Shown here piece by piece: positions 7,468 to 13,742 of a stretch of DNA of 19,674 nt. A model generated the notes under the pieces. It was not told where the DNA came from, ran no database searches, and was given only the letters and a program-made list of their open reading frames with translations. The position numbers were made by a program, and so were the translations under genes. The DNA is from Bacillota bacterium. GTDB lineage: Bacteria; Bacillota; Clostridia; Acetivibrionales; DTU013. The stretch covers positions 1 to 19,674 of the forward strand of contig JAEYRB010000037.1 in assembly GCA_023409735.1 (NCBI GenBank), written 5' to 3'. Numbering within the stretch: position 1 is the first letter of the stretch; each line of letters begins with the position of its first letter.

Positions 7468-7860
7468 ATGCAGGAAATATACGAATTTTTGAAGGAGTGC
7501 GGCACTTATTATCTGGCAACAGTAGAAGGCGATCAGCCAAGGGTCAGGCCTTTTGGCACAGTAAATATTTTTGGAGGAAAGCTTTATATTCAGACAGGTA
7601 AAATAAAGCCAACCTCAAAACAGCTTGCAGCAAATCCCAAAGCAGAGATTTGTGCATGTAAGGACGGCAAATGGGTTCGTGTTGCAGGTGAGCTTATCGA
7701 AGATGATCGTTTTGAAGCTAAGAAGGCTATGCTGGACGTATATCCACATCTTAGGTCAATGTATGATGAAAATGACGGCAATACACAGGTACTCTATTTC
7801 AAAAATGCAACAGCAACCTTCAGCTCATTTACCGAGCCGCCAAGAGTTGTAAGATTCTAA
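7468..7860 (+). CDS. Pyridoxamine 5'-phosphate oxidase family protein
   Basis: A 130-residue protein of the split-barrel FMN-binding fold. CGTYYLATVEGDQPRVRPFG is the characteristic N-terminal strand block, followed by GKLYIQTGKIKPTSKQL and NPKAEICA. Members this short bind FMN or a related cofactor and act as oxidoreductases of unknown substrate; they are not the true vitamin B6 oxidase PdxH, which is about 200 residues. I prefer the ATG at 7468 to the one at 7456 because AAAGG abuts 7456 and lies 12 bases before 7468, and relatives begin close to M-x-E-x-Y-E-F. The gene stands alone, with a strong hairpin terminator at 7877-7921. Confidence 0.85.
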   Translation: MQEIYEFLKECGTYYLATVEGDQPRVRPFGTVNIFGGKLYIQTGKIKPTSKQLAANPKAEICACKDGKWVRVAGELIEDDRFEAKKAMLDVYPHLRSMYDENDGNTQVLYFKNATATFSSFTEPPRVVRF

Positions 7861-7876
7861 ATAGATTTTTTGTAAT

Positions 7877-7921
7877 AAAGGCCTTTAGGTTAAAGTAATA
7901 AACATAACCTAAAGGTCTTTT
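7877..7921 (+). terminator. Terminator of the PNPOx-like gene; copy 1 of a duplicated hairpin
   Basis: AAAGGCCTTTAGGTTA pairs with TAACCTAAAGGTCTTT over 16 positions, one a G-U wobble that fits only the plus strand, followed by a short T run. The whole 45-base element recurs with two differences at 11189-11233. Confidence 0.85.
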
Positions 7922-7978
7922 GTGTCTCATAGTGACGAATTTCATACTTATAGCAGTATATCGACAAAAGGATTTATA

Positions 7979-7987
7979 TGCTATACT
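7979..7987 (+). promoter_or_regulatory. Extended -10 promoter of the coiled-coil repeat gene
   Basis: TGCTATACT gives an extended -10 with TATACT at 7982-7987. A weak -35 (TATCGA) lies 17 bases upstream. The gene's ATG is 42 bases downstream of the -10. Confidence 0.5.
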
Positions 7988-8028
7988 TATACCATATCCT
8001 TAATTTAATTATTGAGGGAGGCTTAAAA

Positions 8029-8412
8029 ATGGATAAGCTAGAATCAATACTCGAAAAGCTTGACAAGATGCAATCTGACATTACAGCAGTTAGAACGGAG
8101 AATAAAGAAGTACATAAAGAGCTTGACAAGATGCAATCTGACATTACAGCAGTTAGAACGGAAAATAAAGAAGTACATAAAGAGCTTGACAAGATGCAAT
8201 CTGATATTACAGCAGTTAGAACGGAAAATAAAGAAGTACATAAAGAGCTTGACAAGATGCAATCTGATATTACAGCATTGAGAACGGATAATAAAGAAGT
8301 ACATAATAAGCTTGACATGCTAATAAATACAGTAGCAGACATTAAAGAGGACATAACTGACAACAGTTTAAAAATTCAAATAGTTGATAATAAAGTAAAG
8401 GCTATCAAATAA
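8029..8412 (+). CDS. Small coiled-coil protein with four 21-residue repeats
   Basis: A 127-residue hydrophilic protein. After a short lead (MDKLESILEK) come four near-perfect repeats of LDKMQSDITAVRTENKEVHK plus one residue, then a partial fifth and a diverged C-terminal helix (LDMLINTVADIKEDI...). Each repeat is exactly three heptads, with L, M, I, V, N, V at the a and d positions, so the whole chain should form one long coiled coil with one buried asparagine per repeat. There is no signal peptide, membrane segment or catalytic motif. GGGAGG nine bases before the ATG at 8029 decides the start. I do not recognise a family function; oligomerisation or scaffolding is the only safe inference. 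It lies alone between its own promoter and a terminator hairpin. Confidence 0.8.
   Translation: MDKLESILEKLDKMQSDITAVRTENKEVHKELDKMQSDITAVRTENKEVHKELDKMQSDITAVRTENKEVHKELDKMQSDITALRTDNKEVHNKLDMLINTVADIKEDITDNSLKIQIVDNKVKAIK
8059..8310 (+). repeat. Four tandem 63-base repeats inside the coiled-coil gene
   Basis: Units begin at 8059, 8122, 8185 and 8248, with a degenerate continuation from 8311. Copies 1-3 differ by one or two bases (for example GGAG/GGAA and GACATT/GATATT); copy 4 also has GCATTG for GCAGTT. The 63-base period keeps every frame open, so other frames here appear coding by accident. Near-identity implies recent expansion or gene conversion. Confidence 0.97.
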
Positions 8413-8422
8413 GATAGCCTTT
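8397..8422. terminator. Shared hairpin between the coiled-coil gene and the minus-strand RNA
   Basis: AAAGGCTATC (8397-8406) pairs perfectly with GATAGCCTTT (8413-8422) around AAATAA, and the left arm and loop include the last codons and stop of the coiled-coil gene. T runs are short on both strands, so termination is probable but weak. Its position suits two convergent transcripts. Confidence 0.6.
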
Positions 8423-8434
8423 AAACATATATTG

Positions 8435-8655
8435 CTTTAGCGTATTATCCTGATGGTGAAATAGAAGGATACACTCCTTTCTTTGATCTTGTTACTCTTG
8501 TTCTTCGATATGCTTCTTGATGGCCTTTTCCTGTGGGTCCTACCGTTGTATTATTTAAATTCTTAGCCTCACCCACTTGACAGGAGGCTATTTGTTCGGC
8601 GTCCCGTAGCACCGTTATTTGCAGTCGTATAAAGATACAGTTATTTATTGCAAAA
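8435..8655 (-). ncRNA. Probable structured noncoding RNA, raiA-like
   Basis: On the minus strand this 200-base stretch can form several helices: GTAT/ATAC (8635-8638 with 8627-8630), CGGTG/CGCCG (8610-8614 with 8597-8601), AGCCTC/GAGGCT (8584-8589 with 8565-8570), and a 3' hairpin GTGTAT/ATACGC with an inner CCT/AGG (8474-8440). The 13-base loop of the third carries GTGGGT (8571-8576), which can pair with ACCCAC (8533-8538), a six-base pseudoknot. Two helices contain G-U pairs that work only on the minus strand. From memory the length and the GTCAAGTGGGTGAGGC block resemble the raiA motif RNA of Clostridia, but I cannot confirm this. There is no ribosome site or ATG for the open frame running through it. 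A weak promoter (TTGCCC-17-TAATAG) lies upstream. Ends are approximate. Confidence 0.6.
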
Positions 8656-8857
8656 CACCGGAACAGTTTCCTTTCCTATTAATTATTAGCTCATGCAAGG
8701 GCAATTTGATAGAAATAAAGTAATTACTGAAATTTCCCATAAGACATAGTGAGGTTGTTACCGACATCATCAATGATCTTATTTTTGTCTCTCACATTAG
8801 CAGAATTTTTTTACTTAAGCTGCATTTTGCACTATGATTTATTGAAACAAGTATATC
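8656..8857. other. Intergenic stretch with a possible gene remnant
   Basis: No full gene is visible. On the minus strand about 28 codons (roughly 8811-8728) read KNSANVRDKNKIIDDVGN and on to a stop. This looks protein-like but has no convincing start, and I do not recognise it. The rest is AT-rich and may carry the promoter of the minus-strand RNA. No clear terminator for the DUF2812 gene is seen here. Confidence 0.3.
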
Positions 8858-10090
8858 TTATTCTGCCATACTGTTGCAGATAATCTGTGCCCACTCTTCA
8901 ATAGGCATCTTATAGCTTGCTGAAGTTTGATAGAACATCGCCCTGACAACAATGTTGTCTTTCCGGATAATGACTGTCGGAAAATGAAGATTATTATAAT
9001 AAGCTATTACATAATCCGCTTGTAACTTCGGGGTGGCAGCTTGCTTGAAATTCTTTTCAAATCTGTCCATGCGATAGAATTCATTTGCCATCAATTTTGC
9101 CAACCTTGGACTTCTCATTTTACAATATTTGATATACAGACCTCCATCTATAATTTGACCATCTGCTGTTTTAACCATAGCATGCTCATTGTATTCAATA
9201 CAGCGTGGTGCAACCCAATCGGAGCGATCTTCTATGGTATTGATTCCCATACTCAAGCCCATCATTGTCAAAGAGTAGTCTGAACTACCTTCTCCGGCAA
9301 ATTCCTGAATTGTAGCAAAGGGTATTGTACCGTTATATTCCTCGATCGGTATTTTATTTTCGTTTGTGATGGACAAACCCCAATTTTGAATGAATGCGCA
9401 AATCAGAAATACCGCAAGGCCTGCTTTAACACTTTTTTGGACAAAATATGGAGCGGTGTTTTTTCTCCAATCATTCTCCGACGCATAGTAACCGTCATTA
9501 AGCAATGACTTTTGTATTTCCCTCAGATGGATAAACGCCCTTATATTATCAAATATCATTAAAGCTGCAAATAGCGCCACAAGAACCATCCACCATGTTC
9601 CCATGCTGATTGTTGTAAGTAAGAAGCAACCGCGTGTTAATATAATCGGATAGATGAAGAAGAAAAAGAAGGATGAAAGCAGGGCATCCCTTTGCCTTCT
9701 TTTTACTGTACTCAGTGCGAGAACCTGTACTTCAGGATCTGTATTTAGTTCTCTTGCTGATGGATCAAAATTACGGTAGATATAAAAACCTCTGCGTTTT
9801 GCTACATACTCCCATGAATACTTCTCACTGATTTCAATTTGTTCAGGATCAGGATCACCGCCGTTATCTGACCACATACTAGTATTCTTCTGAGCAGCTT
9901 CCAGACGGTATTTTACATTTTGAGGTTCATGATACTCGAAAGTTGCAACACCGGCAAGAATCCCATCTTTGAGCAAAAACAGTCCTTCTTCTGCTAAATC
10001 CGATAGCCATTTTTCCATTCCGGCAATATCATACGCAGGACAGGGTGGAATACGATAAACATGTTGACCGGATTTGTACTGCTTACTCAT
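8858..10090 (-). CDS. DUF2812 domain-containing membrane protein
   Basis: A 410-residue protein. Residues about 12-125 match the DUF2812 pattern (MEKWLSDLAEEGLFL, YRLEAAQK, YSWEYVAKRRGFYIYRNFD). Two hydrophobic segments follow at about 142-185 and another at about 215-235, leaving a 175-residue C-terminal part likely outside the membrane. No catalytic residues are recognised and the biochemical role is unknown. DUF2812 genes are commonly found directly behind PadR regulators, as here, with an ATGA overlap that implies coupled translation. The pair is plausibly an envelope-stress or drug-response module in which PadR controls the membrane protein; this is inference. The start is fixed by the overlap and by the GGAGG of the preceding gene's end. 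Confidence 0.85.
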   Translation of the reverse strand: MSKQYKSGQHVYRIPPCPAYDIAGMEKWLSDLAEEGLFLLKDGILAGVATFEYHEPQNVKYRLEAAQKNTSMWSDNGGDPDPEQIEISEKYSWEYVAKRRGFYIYRNFDPSARELNTDPEVQVLALSTVKRRQRDALLSSFFFFFIYPIILTRGCFLLTTISMGTWWMVLVALFAALMIFDNIRAFIHLREIQKSLLNDGYYASENDWRKNTAPYFVQKSVKAGLAVFLICAFIQNWGLSITNENKIPIEEYNGTIPFATIQEFAGEGSSDYSLTMMGLSMGINTIEDRSDWVAPRCIEYNEHAMVKTADGQIIDGGLYIKYCKMRSPRLAKLMANEFYRMDRFEKNFKQAATPKLQADYVIAYYNNLHFPTVIIRKDNIVVRAMFYQTSASYKMPIEEWAQIICNSMAE

Positions 10091-10416
10091 ACTTGTTCCT
10101 CCTGAACAGAATTTGCGGTATCAGAATCCGCTATACACTGCCTAAGTCGAATCAATTCAGCCTTATAAGCTTCACTGCCCTTTTCAGTAATAGCATAAGT
10201 TCTTTTTCGCCCTTCGACATTAGTTTCACGGACATATTTCTCTTTTTCAAATTTTCCGAGGATCGTATATAACGTTGCCGGTCCAATTTGAACACGGCCG
10301 TTTGTGTGTTTATCAATATAATCTGCAATGTCTATTCCGCACATTTCTCTGCTTTGAAATGCCATAAGAACATAGAACATAGCTTCAGTCAAGATTACCA
10401 TTGATTTTCTTGGCAT
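10087..10416 (-). CDS. PadR-family transcriptional regulator
   Basis: A 109-residue winged-helix protein: MPRKSMVILTEAMFYVLMA, then GIDIADYIDKHTNGRVQIGPATLYTIL, then the wing KYVRETNVEGRKRTYAITEKG. The layout and length are typical of the short PadR subfamily. GGAGG eight bases before the ATG at 10416 decides the start; an ATG at 10452 would place the leader over the palindromic operator. Its stop overlaps the DUF2812 start (ATGA). PadR proteins are usually autorepressors released by a ligand, and the palindromes between the -10 and the ribosome site fit that. Confidence 0.92.
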   Translation of the reverse strand: MPRKSMVILTEAMFYVLMAFQSREMCGIDIADYIDKHTNGRVQIGPATLYTILGKFEKEKYVRETNVEGRKRTYAITEKGSEAYKAELIRLRQCIADSDTANSVQEEQV

Positions 10417-10432
10417 AAACTTTCCTCCATTG

Positions 10433-10462
10433 ATATCGTTTATTGATATCATTTAACGATAT
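10433..10462 (-). promoter_or_regulatory. Candidate PadR operator
   Basis: ATATCGTT (10433-10440) and AACGATAT (10455-10462) form a perfect inverted repeat around a central TTGATATCAT that is itself palindromic. The site covers the region from the -10 to just before the ribosome site of padR, a typical place for PadR autorepression. Binding is inferred. Confidence 0.55.
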
Positions 10463-10489
10463 TGTATGTTATTTGAGCTTCATTGTCAA
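10461..10489 (-). promoter_or_regulatory. Promoter of the padR-DUF2812 operon
   Basis: On the minus strand, TTGACA (10484-10489), a 17-base spacer and TACAAT (10461-10466). The -35 box touches the end of the IS200-like element, so the insertion stopped just short of, or itself supplied, the -35 region. Confidence 0.8.
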
Positions 10490-11142
10490 TAGTCAAGCCG
10501 GTGGCTTGATCTTGCCCTATAAGGGTCTGTTACTGGCCGGGCTGAAAGCCCTTCGAATAGTTCACCATTCGCATGGGTTTCCAAGCTACCGCTAAAGCGG
10601 TTTATTTATTGCATTTTTTACTGGCTCACCCGTGAACGGGTCTACCAATTCCTTAATACTCATCTGTTCATACGCTAAATCTTCTTGTAACTGATTCCTT
10701 ATATATTCCTGTATCGCCTTTTTGTTCTTTCCTACTGTATCTACATAATATCCTCTACACCAAAACTCTCGGTTCCCATACTTATATTTTAGGTTTGCAT
10801 GCTGATCAAATATCATTAAACTGCTTTTCCCCTTTAGATACCCATGAAACTCGACACACTTATTTTTTGTGGTATTTCTACTAGCATATGTATATGATCT
10901 GGACATGCTTCTGTTTCAAGTATTGTTACTCCCTTCCATTCACATAATTTTCTTAATATTTTCCCTATGTCATTTTTTATTTTCCCATATATCACTTACC
11001 TATGATATTTAGGGGCAAATACTATATGATACTTGCAATTCAATGTTGTATGGGCTAAACTACTTGTATCTTTCATAAGACTTCTCCTATTTTTGGTTGA
11101 CTAAACCTGCTTTTATCCTAACATAGGAGTGTTTTTTTGCTC
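10490..11142 (-). mobile_element. IS200/IS605-family element remnant (tnpA only)
   Basis: The element is defined by the broken tnpA and by hairpin-rich ends. The left end carries TCCTA-ACA-TAGGA (11116-11128) after a CAAAAAAACACTCC tract. The right end carries ACCGC-TAAA-GCGGT, GGGCT-GAA-AGCCC, CCCTATAAGGG and TCAAGCC-GGT-GGCTTGA (10492-10508). IS200-type elements lack inverted-repeat termini and target duplications, so the outer limits are estimates. No tnpB is present. Confidence 0.75.
10592..11076 (-). pseudogene. tnpA: IS200-like transposase tnpA, inactivated
   Basis: The reading starts at an ATG (11076) behind AGGAG and gives MKDTSSLAHTTLNCKYHIVF, the usual N terminus of HUH Y1 transposases. 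Codon 27 is TAA (10996-10998) where relatives have glutamine, a single C-to-T change. The HUH motif DHIHMLVEIP is intact. Near 10841 a base is missing in a G run at SSFMGYLKGKS, shifting the frame. The rest, FWCRGYYVDTVGKN with the catalytic-tyrosine region and QEYIRNQLQED, is in the new frame to the stop at 10592. With two disruptions it cannot make a full transposase. An apparently open 104-residue frame from 10906 is only the tail with an out-of-frame start. Confidence 0.9.
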
Positions 11143-11152
11143 AACGGCATAA

Positions 11153-11193
11153 CCTTTTTTCTTCCACTTGCTTAGCAAGTGGAAGAAAAAAGG
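11153..11193. terminator. Perfect 19-base inverted repeat, likely bidirectional terminator
   Basis: CCTTTTTTCTTCCACTTGC (11153-11171) is exactly complementary to 11175-11193 around TTA. The arms contain A/T runs that become T runs on either strand. Its right arm overlaps the left arm of the next hairpin by several bases, so the two cannot form at once. It sits between the IS200-like remnant and the end of the riboflavin operon. Confidence 0.7.
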
Positions 11194-11233
11194 CCTTTAG
11201 GTTAAAATAATAAATATAACCTAAAGGTCTTTT
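11189..11233. terminator. Riboflavin operon end; copy 2 of the duplicated hairpin
   Basis: This repeats 7877-7921 with two loop differences. On the minus strand it follows ribH by about 110 bases and ends in GGCCTTTTTTC, so it can end the riboflavin transcript. However, the G-U pair in the stem favours the plus strand, as in copy 1, although no plus-strand gene precedes it. Confidence 0.75.
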
Positions 11234-11346
11234 GGGCAATATGATATTAGGTGTTTATAATAAATATCTCGGCTTCCTAATTCTTATATTATTAGGCGCA
11301 GTGATTTCAGAATGCTTTATTAAGATATCCCTAATCATTGCTTATA

Positions 11347-11820
11347 TCATTCCAGCTGTCGAAGTAGGTTGACCATTTCAACTGCACATAATGCACAATC
11401 ATAGCCCTTATTACCTGCCTTGGATCCGGATCGTTCAATTGCCTGCTCGATATTTTCTGTAGCAATTACGCCAAAGAGTACAGGAATTTTTGCTTTTAGG
11501 CCAACAGCTGCAATACCTTTAGCTGTCTCATTGACTACCAGCTCATAGTGACTGGTAGAGCCACGAATTACTGCACCCACTGTAATAATAGCATCATACT
11601 TGTCGGAGTCTGCCATTTGCTGTGCAAGAAGAGAAATTTCAAAGGCTCCCGGTACCCATACTGCAGTAATGTTTTCCTCTTCCACGCCATGACGCACAAG
11701 ACCGTCAACAGCACCATCCAGCAGCTTCTGGACAACAAAACTATTAAAGCGGGATGCAACAATTCCTACCCTCATACCCTGCGGGGCTATAACTTTACCT
11801 TCAATCATCTGTATACTCAT
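11347..11820 (-). CDS. ribH: 6,7-dimethyl-8-ribityllumazine synthase
   Basis: A 157-residue enzyme that condenses 5-amino-6-ribitylamino-uracil with 3,4-dihydroxy-2-butanone 4-phosphate to give lumazine, the penultimate riboflavin step. Family blocks are complete: VASRFNSFVVQKLLDGA, VPGAFEISLLAQQMA, AIITVGAVIRGSTSHYELV with the catalytic histidine, and the C-terminal NKGYDCALCAVEMVNL. The length is normal for the shell-forming enzyme. AGGAGG lies upstream of the ATG. It is last in the operon, 32 bases after ribBA. Confidence 0.97.
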   Translation of the reverse strand: MSIQMIEGKVIAPQGMRVGIVASRFNSFVVQKLLDGAVDGLVRHGVEEENITAVWVPGAFEISLLAQQMADSDKYDAIITVGAVIRGSTSHYELVVNETAKGIAAVGLKAKIPVLFGVIATENIEQAIERSGSKAGNKGYDCALCAVEMVNLLRQLE

Positions 11821-11852
11821 ATCTAGATCCTCCTAATACATTCTATTTTTAA

Positions 11853-13079
11853 CTATTTTAAAATATCAGCAAACTGCATTGATTTATAGACATGACCCAT
11901 TTTCTCCTGCTTTGTTTTTAAATATTGGGCATTATACATCTGCGGCTCAATTTCAATCGGAACACGCTCCTTGATTTTAAAGCCGAAGCCTTCAAGCCCA
12001 TATATCTTGCTTGGGTTATTAGTCAGAAGGCGTAAAGATTTGACGTTTAGATCCTGTAGTATTTGGGCACCGCACCAATACTCACGTAGGTCAGGTGCAA
12101 AGCCCAATTCTACATTTGCTTCTACTGTATCATAACCATGTTCCTGAAGCTCATATGCCTTCAATTTATTTATCAGCCCTATGCCTCGTCCTTCCTGCCT
12201 CATATAAAGAATAATACCTCGCCCTTCCTTCTGCACTAATTCCATCGCCTTTTGAAGCTGAGGACCGCAGTCACAGCGAGCAGAGCCGAAAACATCTCCA
12301 GTCAGGCATTCGGAGTGGACACGGCAGAGGATATCTTCACCATCACCAATATCACCGCAAATTAGTGCCACATGGTGCTCTCCTGTAATGTCATTCACAT
12401 ATCCTCGAATTTCGAATTCTCCATAAGCAGTAGGCAACTTTGTAACAGCCTCTCTACTCATATGACGCTCATGCTGACGTATATAGTCCTGCAATGCCTT
12501 TATAGTAATAAAGCAAAGATCATATTGCAGGGCTAGTTCCTGAAGCTCCGCTGTTCGCATCATGGTACCATCCTCCCGCATGATCTCGCAGCATAGACCG
12601 CACTGTGCAAGGCCTGCTAAACGACACAGGTCAACAGTAGCTTCAGTATGTCCGTTTCTGACCAAAACGCCGCCGTGTCGTGCAACCAATGGGAATACAT
12701 GACCGGGACGGCGCAGGTCCTCTGGCTTTGTATTTGGGTCTATGCAAGAACGACAGGTAAAGCCTCGTTCCTCAGCAGAAATTCCTGTTGTGGTATCAAC
12801 ATGGTCGATGGATACTGTAAATGCTGTGAAATGCCTGTCTGTATTATCAGCAGCCATCTGGGACAGGTTTAGCCTATAGGCAATTTCAGCGGACATAGGC
12901 GTACAGATTAAGCCCTTAGCAACAGATGCCATAAAGTTAACATTCTCTGTTGTAGCAAATTGCGCAGCACAGATGAAATCACCTTCATTTTCCCTGTCAG
13001 GATCATCTGTACACATAATGATTTTTCCATCCTTCAGCGCTACAAGCGCCTCATCAACTGTATTATATTTAAAACTCAT
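11853..13079 (-). CDS. ribBA: Bifunctional DHBP synthase / GTP cyclohydrolase II
   Basis: A 408-residue fusion. Residues about 1-200 are 3,4-dihydroxy-2-butanone 4-phosphate synthase (DDPDRENEGDFICAA with acidic metal ligands; RNGHTEATVDLCRLAGL). Residues about 205-400 are GTP cyclohydrolase II, with the zinc site CLTGDVFGSARCDCG and RQEGRGIGLINKL. The enzyme opens both branches of riboflavin synthesis, using ribulose 5-phosphate and GTP. All key residues appear present, so both halves should be active. AGGAGG precedes the ATG. It starts 15 bases after ribE. Confidence 0.97.
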   Translation of the reverse strand: MSFKYNTVDEALVALKDGKIIMCTDDPDRENEGDFICAAQFATTENVNFMASVAKGLICTPMSAEIAYRLNLSQMAADNTDRHFTAFTVSIDHVDTTTGISAEERGFTCRSCIDPNTKPEDLRRPGHVFPLVARHGGVLVRNGHTEATVDLCRLAGLAQCGLCCEIMREDGTMMRTAELQELALQYDLCFITIKALQDYIRQHERHMSREAVTKLPTAYGEFEIRGYVNDITGEHHVALICGDIGDGEDILCRVHSECLTGDVFGSARCDCGPQLQKAMELVQKEGRGIILYMRQEGRGIGLINKLKAYELQEHGYDTVEANVELGFAPDLREYWCGAQILQDLNVKSLRLLTNNPSKIYGLEGFGFKIKERVPIEIEPQMYNAQYLKTKQEKMGHVYKSMQFADILK

Positions 13080-13094
13080 AGATAGTTCCTCCTC

Positions 13095-13742
13095 CTAAAA
13101 TCCGTGCTCTGCCAAAAATTCCAATGTCAGGTTATTTTTCTTAGATGATATTTCCATAGGCATGAGCAGTTTTTTAATATATTTTCCGATAATATCAGTT
13201 TCCAGGTTAACAGTAGCTCCTGTCTCATTGTTAAGCAATGTTGTCTCCTTGCCGGTATGGGGAATTACAGATACTAGAAAATCCGTATCACTAACGCTAA
13301 CAACGGTTAGGCTAATACCATCAATGGCAATAGAGCCTTTTTCGACAACCATACTAAGAATCTCAGCAGAGGTTTTAATGCCCACCAAAAAGGCATTTCC
13401 ATCTCTTCGCAGTGATATTATCACTCCGGTTCCGTCAATATGCCCGGAGACAATATGTCCTCCAAGGCGTCCATTTGCAGCCAAAGCACGTTCCAAATTC
13501 ACAAGATCACCCTTACGCAGATTTCCTAAATTTGTACGTTGCAGCGTTTCCGGCATCACATTAGCCACAAATCCATCCTTTCCAATATGGATGACAGTCA
13601 AACAAATTCCGTTAACTGCAATAGAATCACCAAGCTTTGTGCCCTCCATTACTGTTTTTGCCTGGATGGAAATCTCACCGGAAACTGAACCAGAAAATAT
13701 TGACTGAACACTGCCTAGTTCTTCAATAATGCCTGTGAACAC
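13095..13742 (-). CDS. ribE: Riboflavin synthase, alpha chain
   Basis: A 215-residue enzyme that dismutates two lumazines to riboflavin. It shows the internal duplication of the family: residues 1-97 and 98-195 each carry a similar barrel, with GDSIAVNGICLTV matched by KGSIAIDGISLTV and LGGHIVSGHIDGTG at the join. The start is a GTG at 13742 giving (M)FTGIIEELGSV, the canonical N terminus, eight bases behind AGGAGGG; an ATG-started longer frame lies inside ribD. The gene overlaps ribD by 20 bases, so translation is likely coupled. Confidence 0.96.
   Translation of the reverse strand: MFTGIIEELGSVQSIFSGSVSGEISIQAKTVMEGTKLGDSIAVNGICLTVIHIGKDGFVANVMPETLQRTNLGNLRKGDLVNLERALAANGRLGGHIVSGHIDGTGVIISLRRDGNAFLVGIKTSAEILSMVVEKGSIAIDGISLTVVSVSDTDFLVSVIPHTGKETTLLNNETGATVNLETDIIGKYIKKLLMPMEISSKKNNLTLEFLAEHGF

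Noticed and set aside
8059..8310. Tandem repeat as a CRISPR array
   Set aside because: The units are contiguous 63-base copies with no unique spacers, and they encode heptads.
7974..8363. Long open frames on both strands across the 63-base repeats (minus 7974-8363, minus 8044-8304, plus 8060-8281)
   Set aside because: A period divisible by three keeps every frame open once one unit lacks a stop. Only the frame from 8029 has a ribosome site and a sensible protein.
8441..8713. About 90-codon minus-strand open frame (…VGEAKNLNNTTVGPTGKG…)
   Set aside because: It has no ATG or ribosome site and coincides with strong RNA helices and a pseudoknot, so an RNA explains it better. A translated remnant cannot be fully excluded.
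10592..10906. A 104-residue transposase-like protein
   Set aside because: The first 20 residues come from the wrong frame; it is the tail of a frameshifted IS200-like tnpA.
13162..13707. A 181-residue plus-strand frame opposite ribE
   Set aside because: It is antisense to a clear riboflavin synthase, with serine- and proline-rich shadow composition and no ribosome site.
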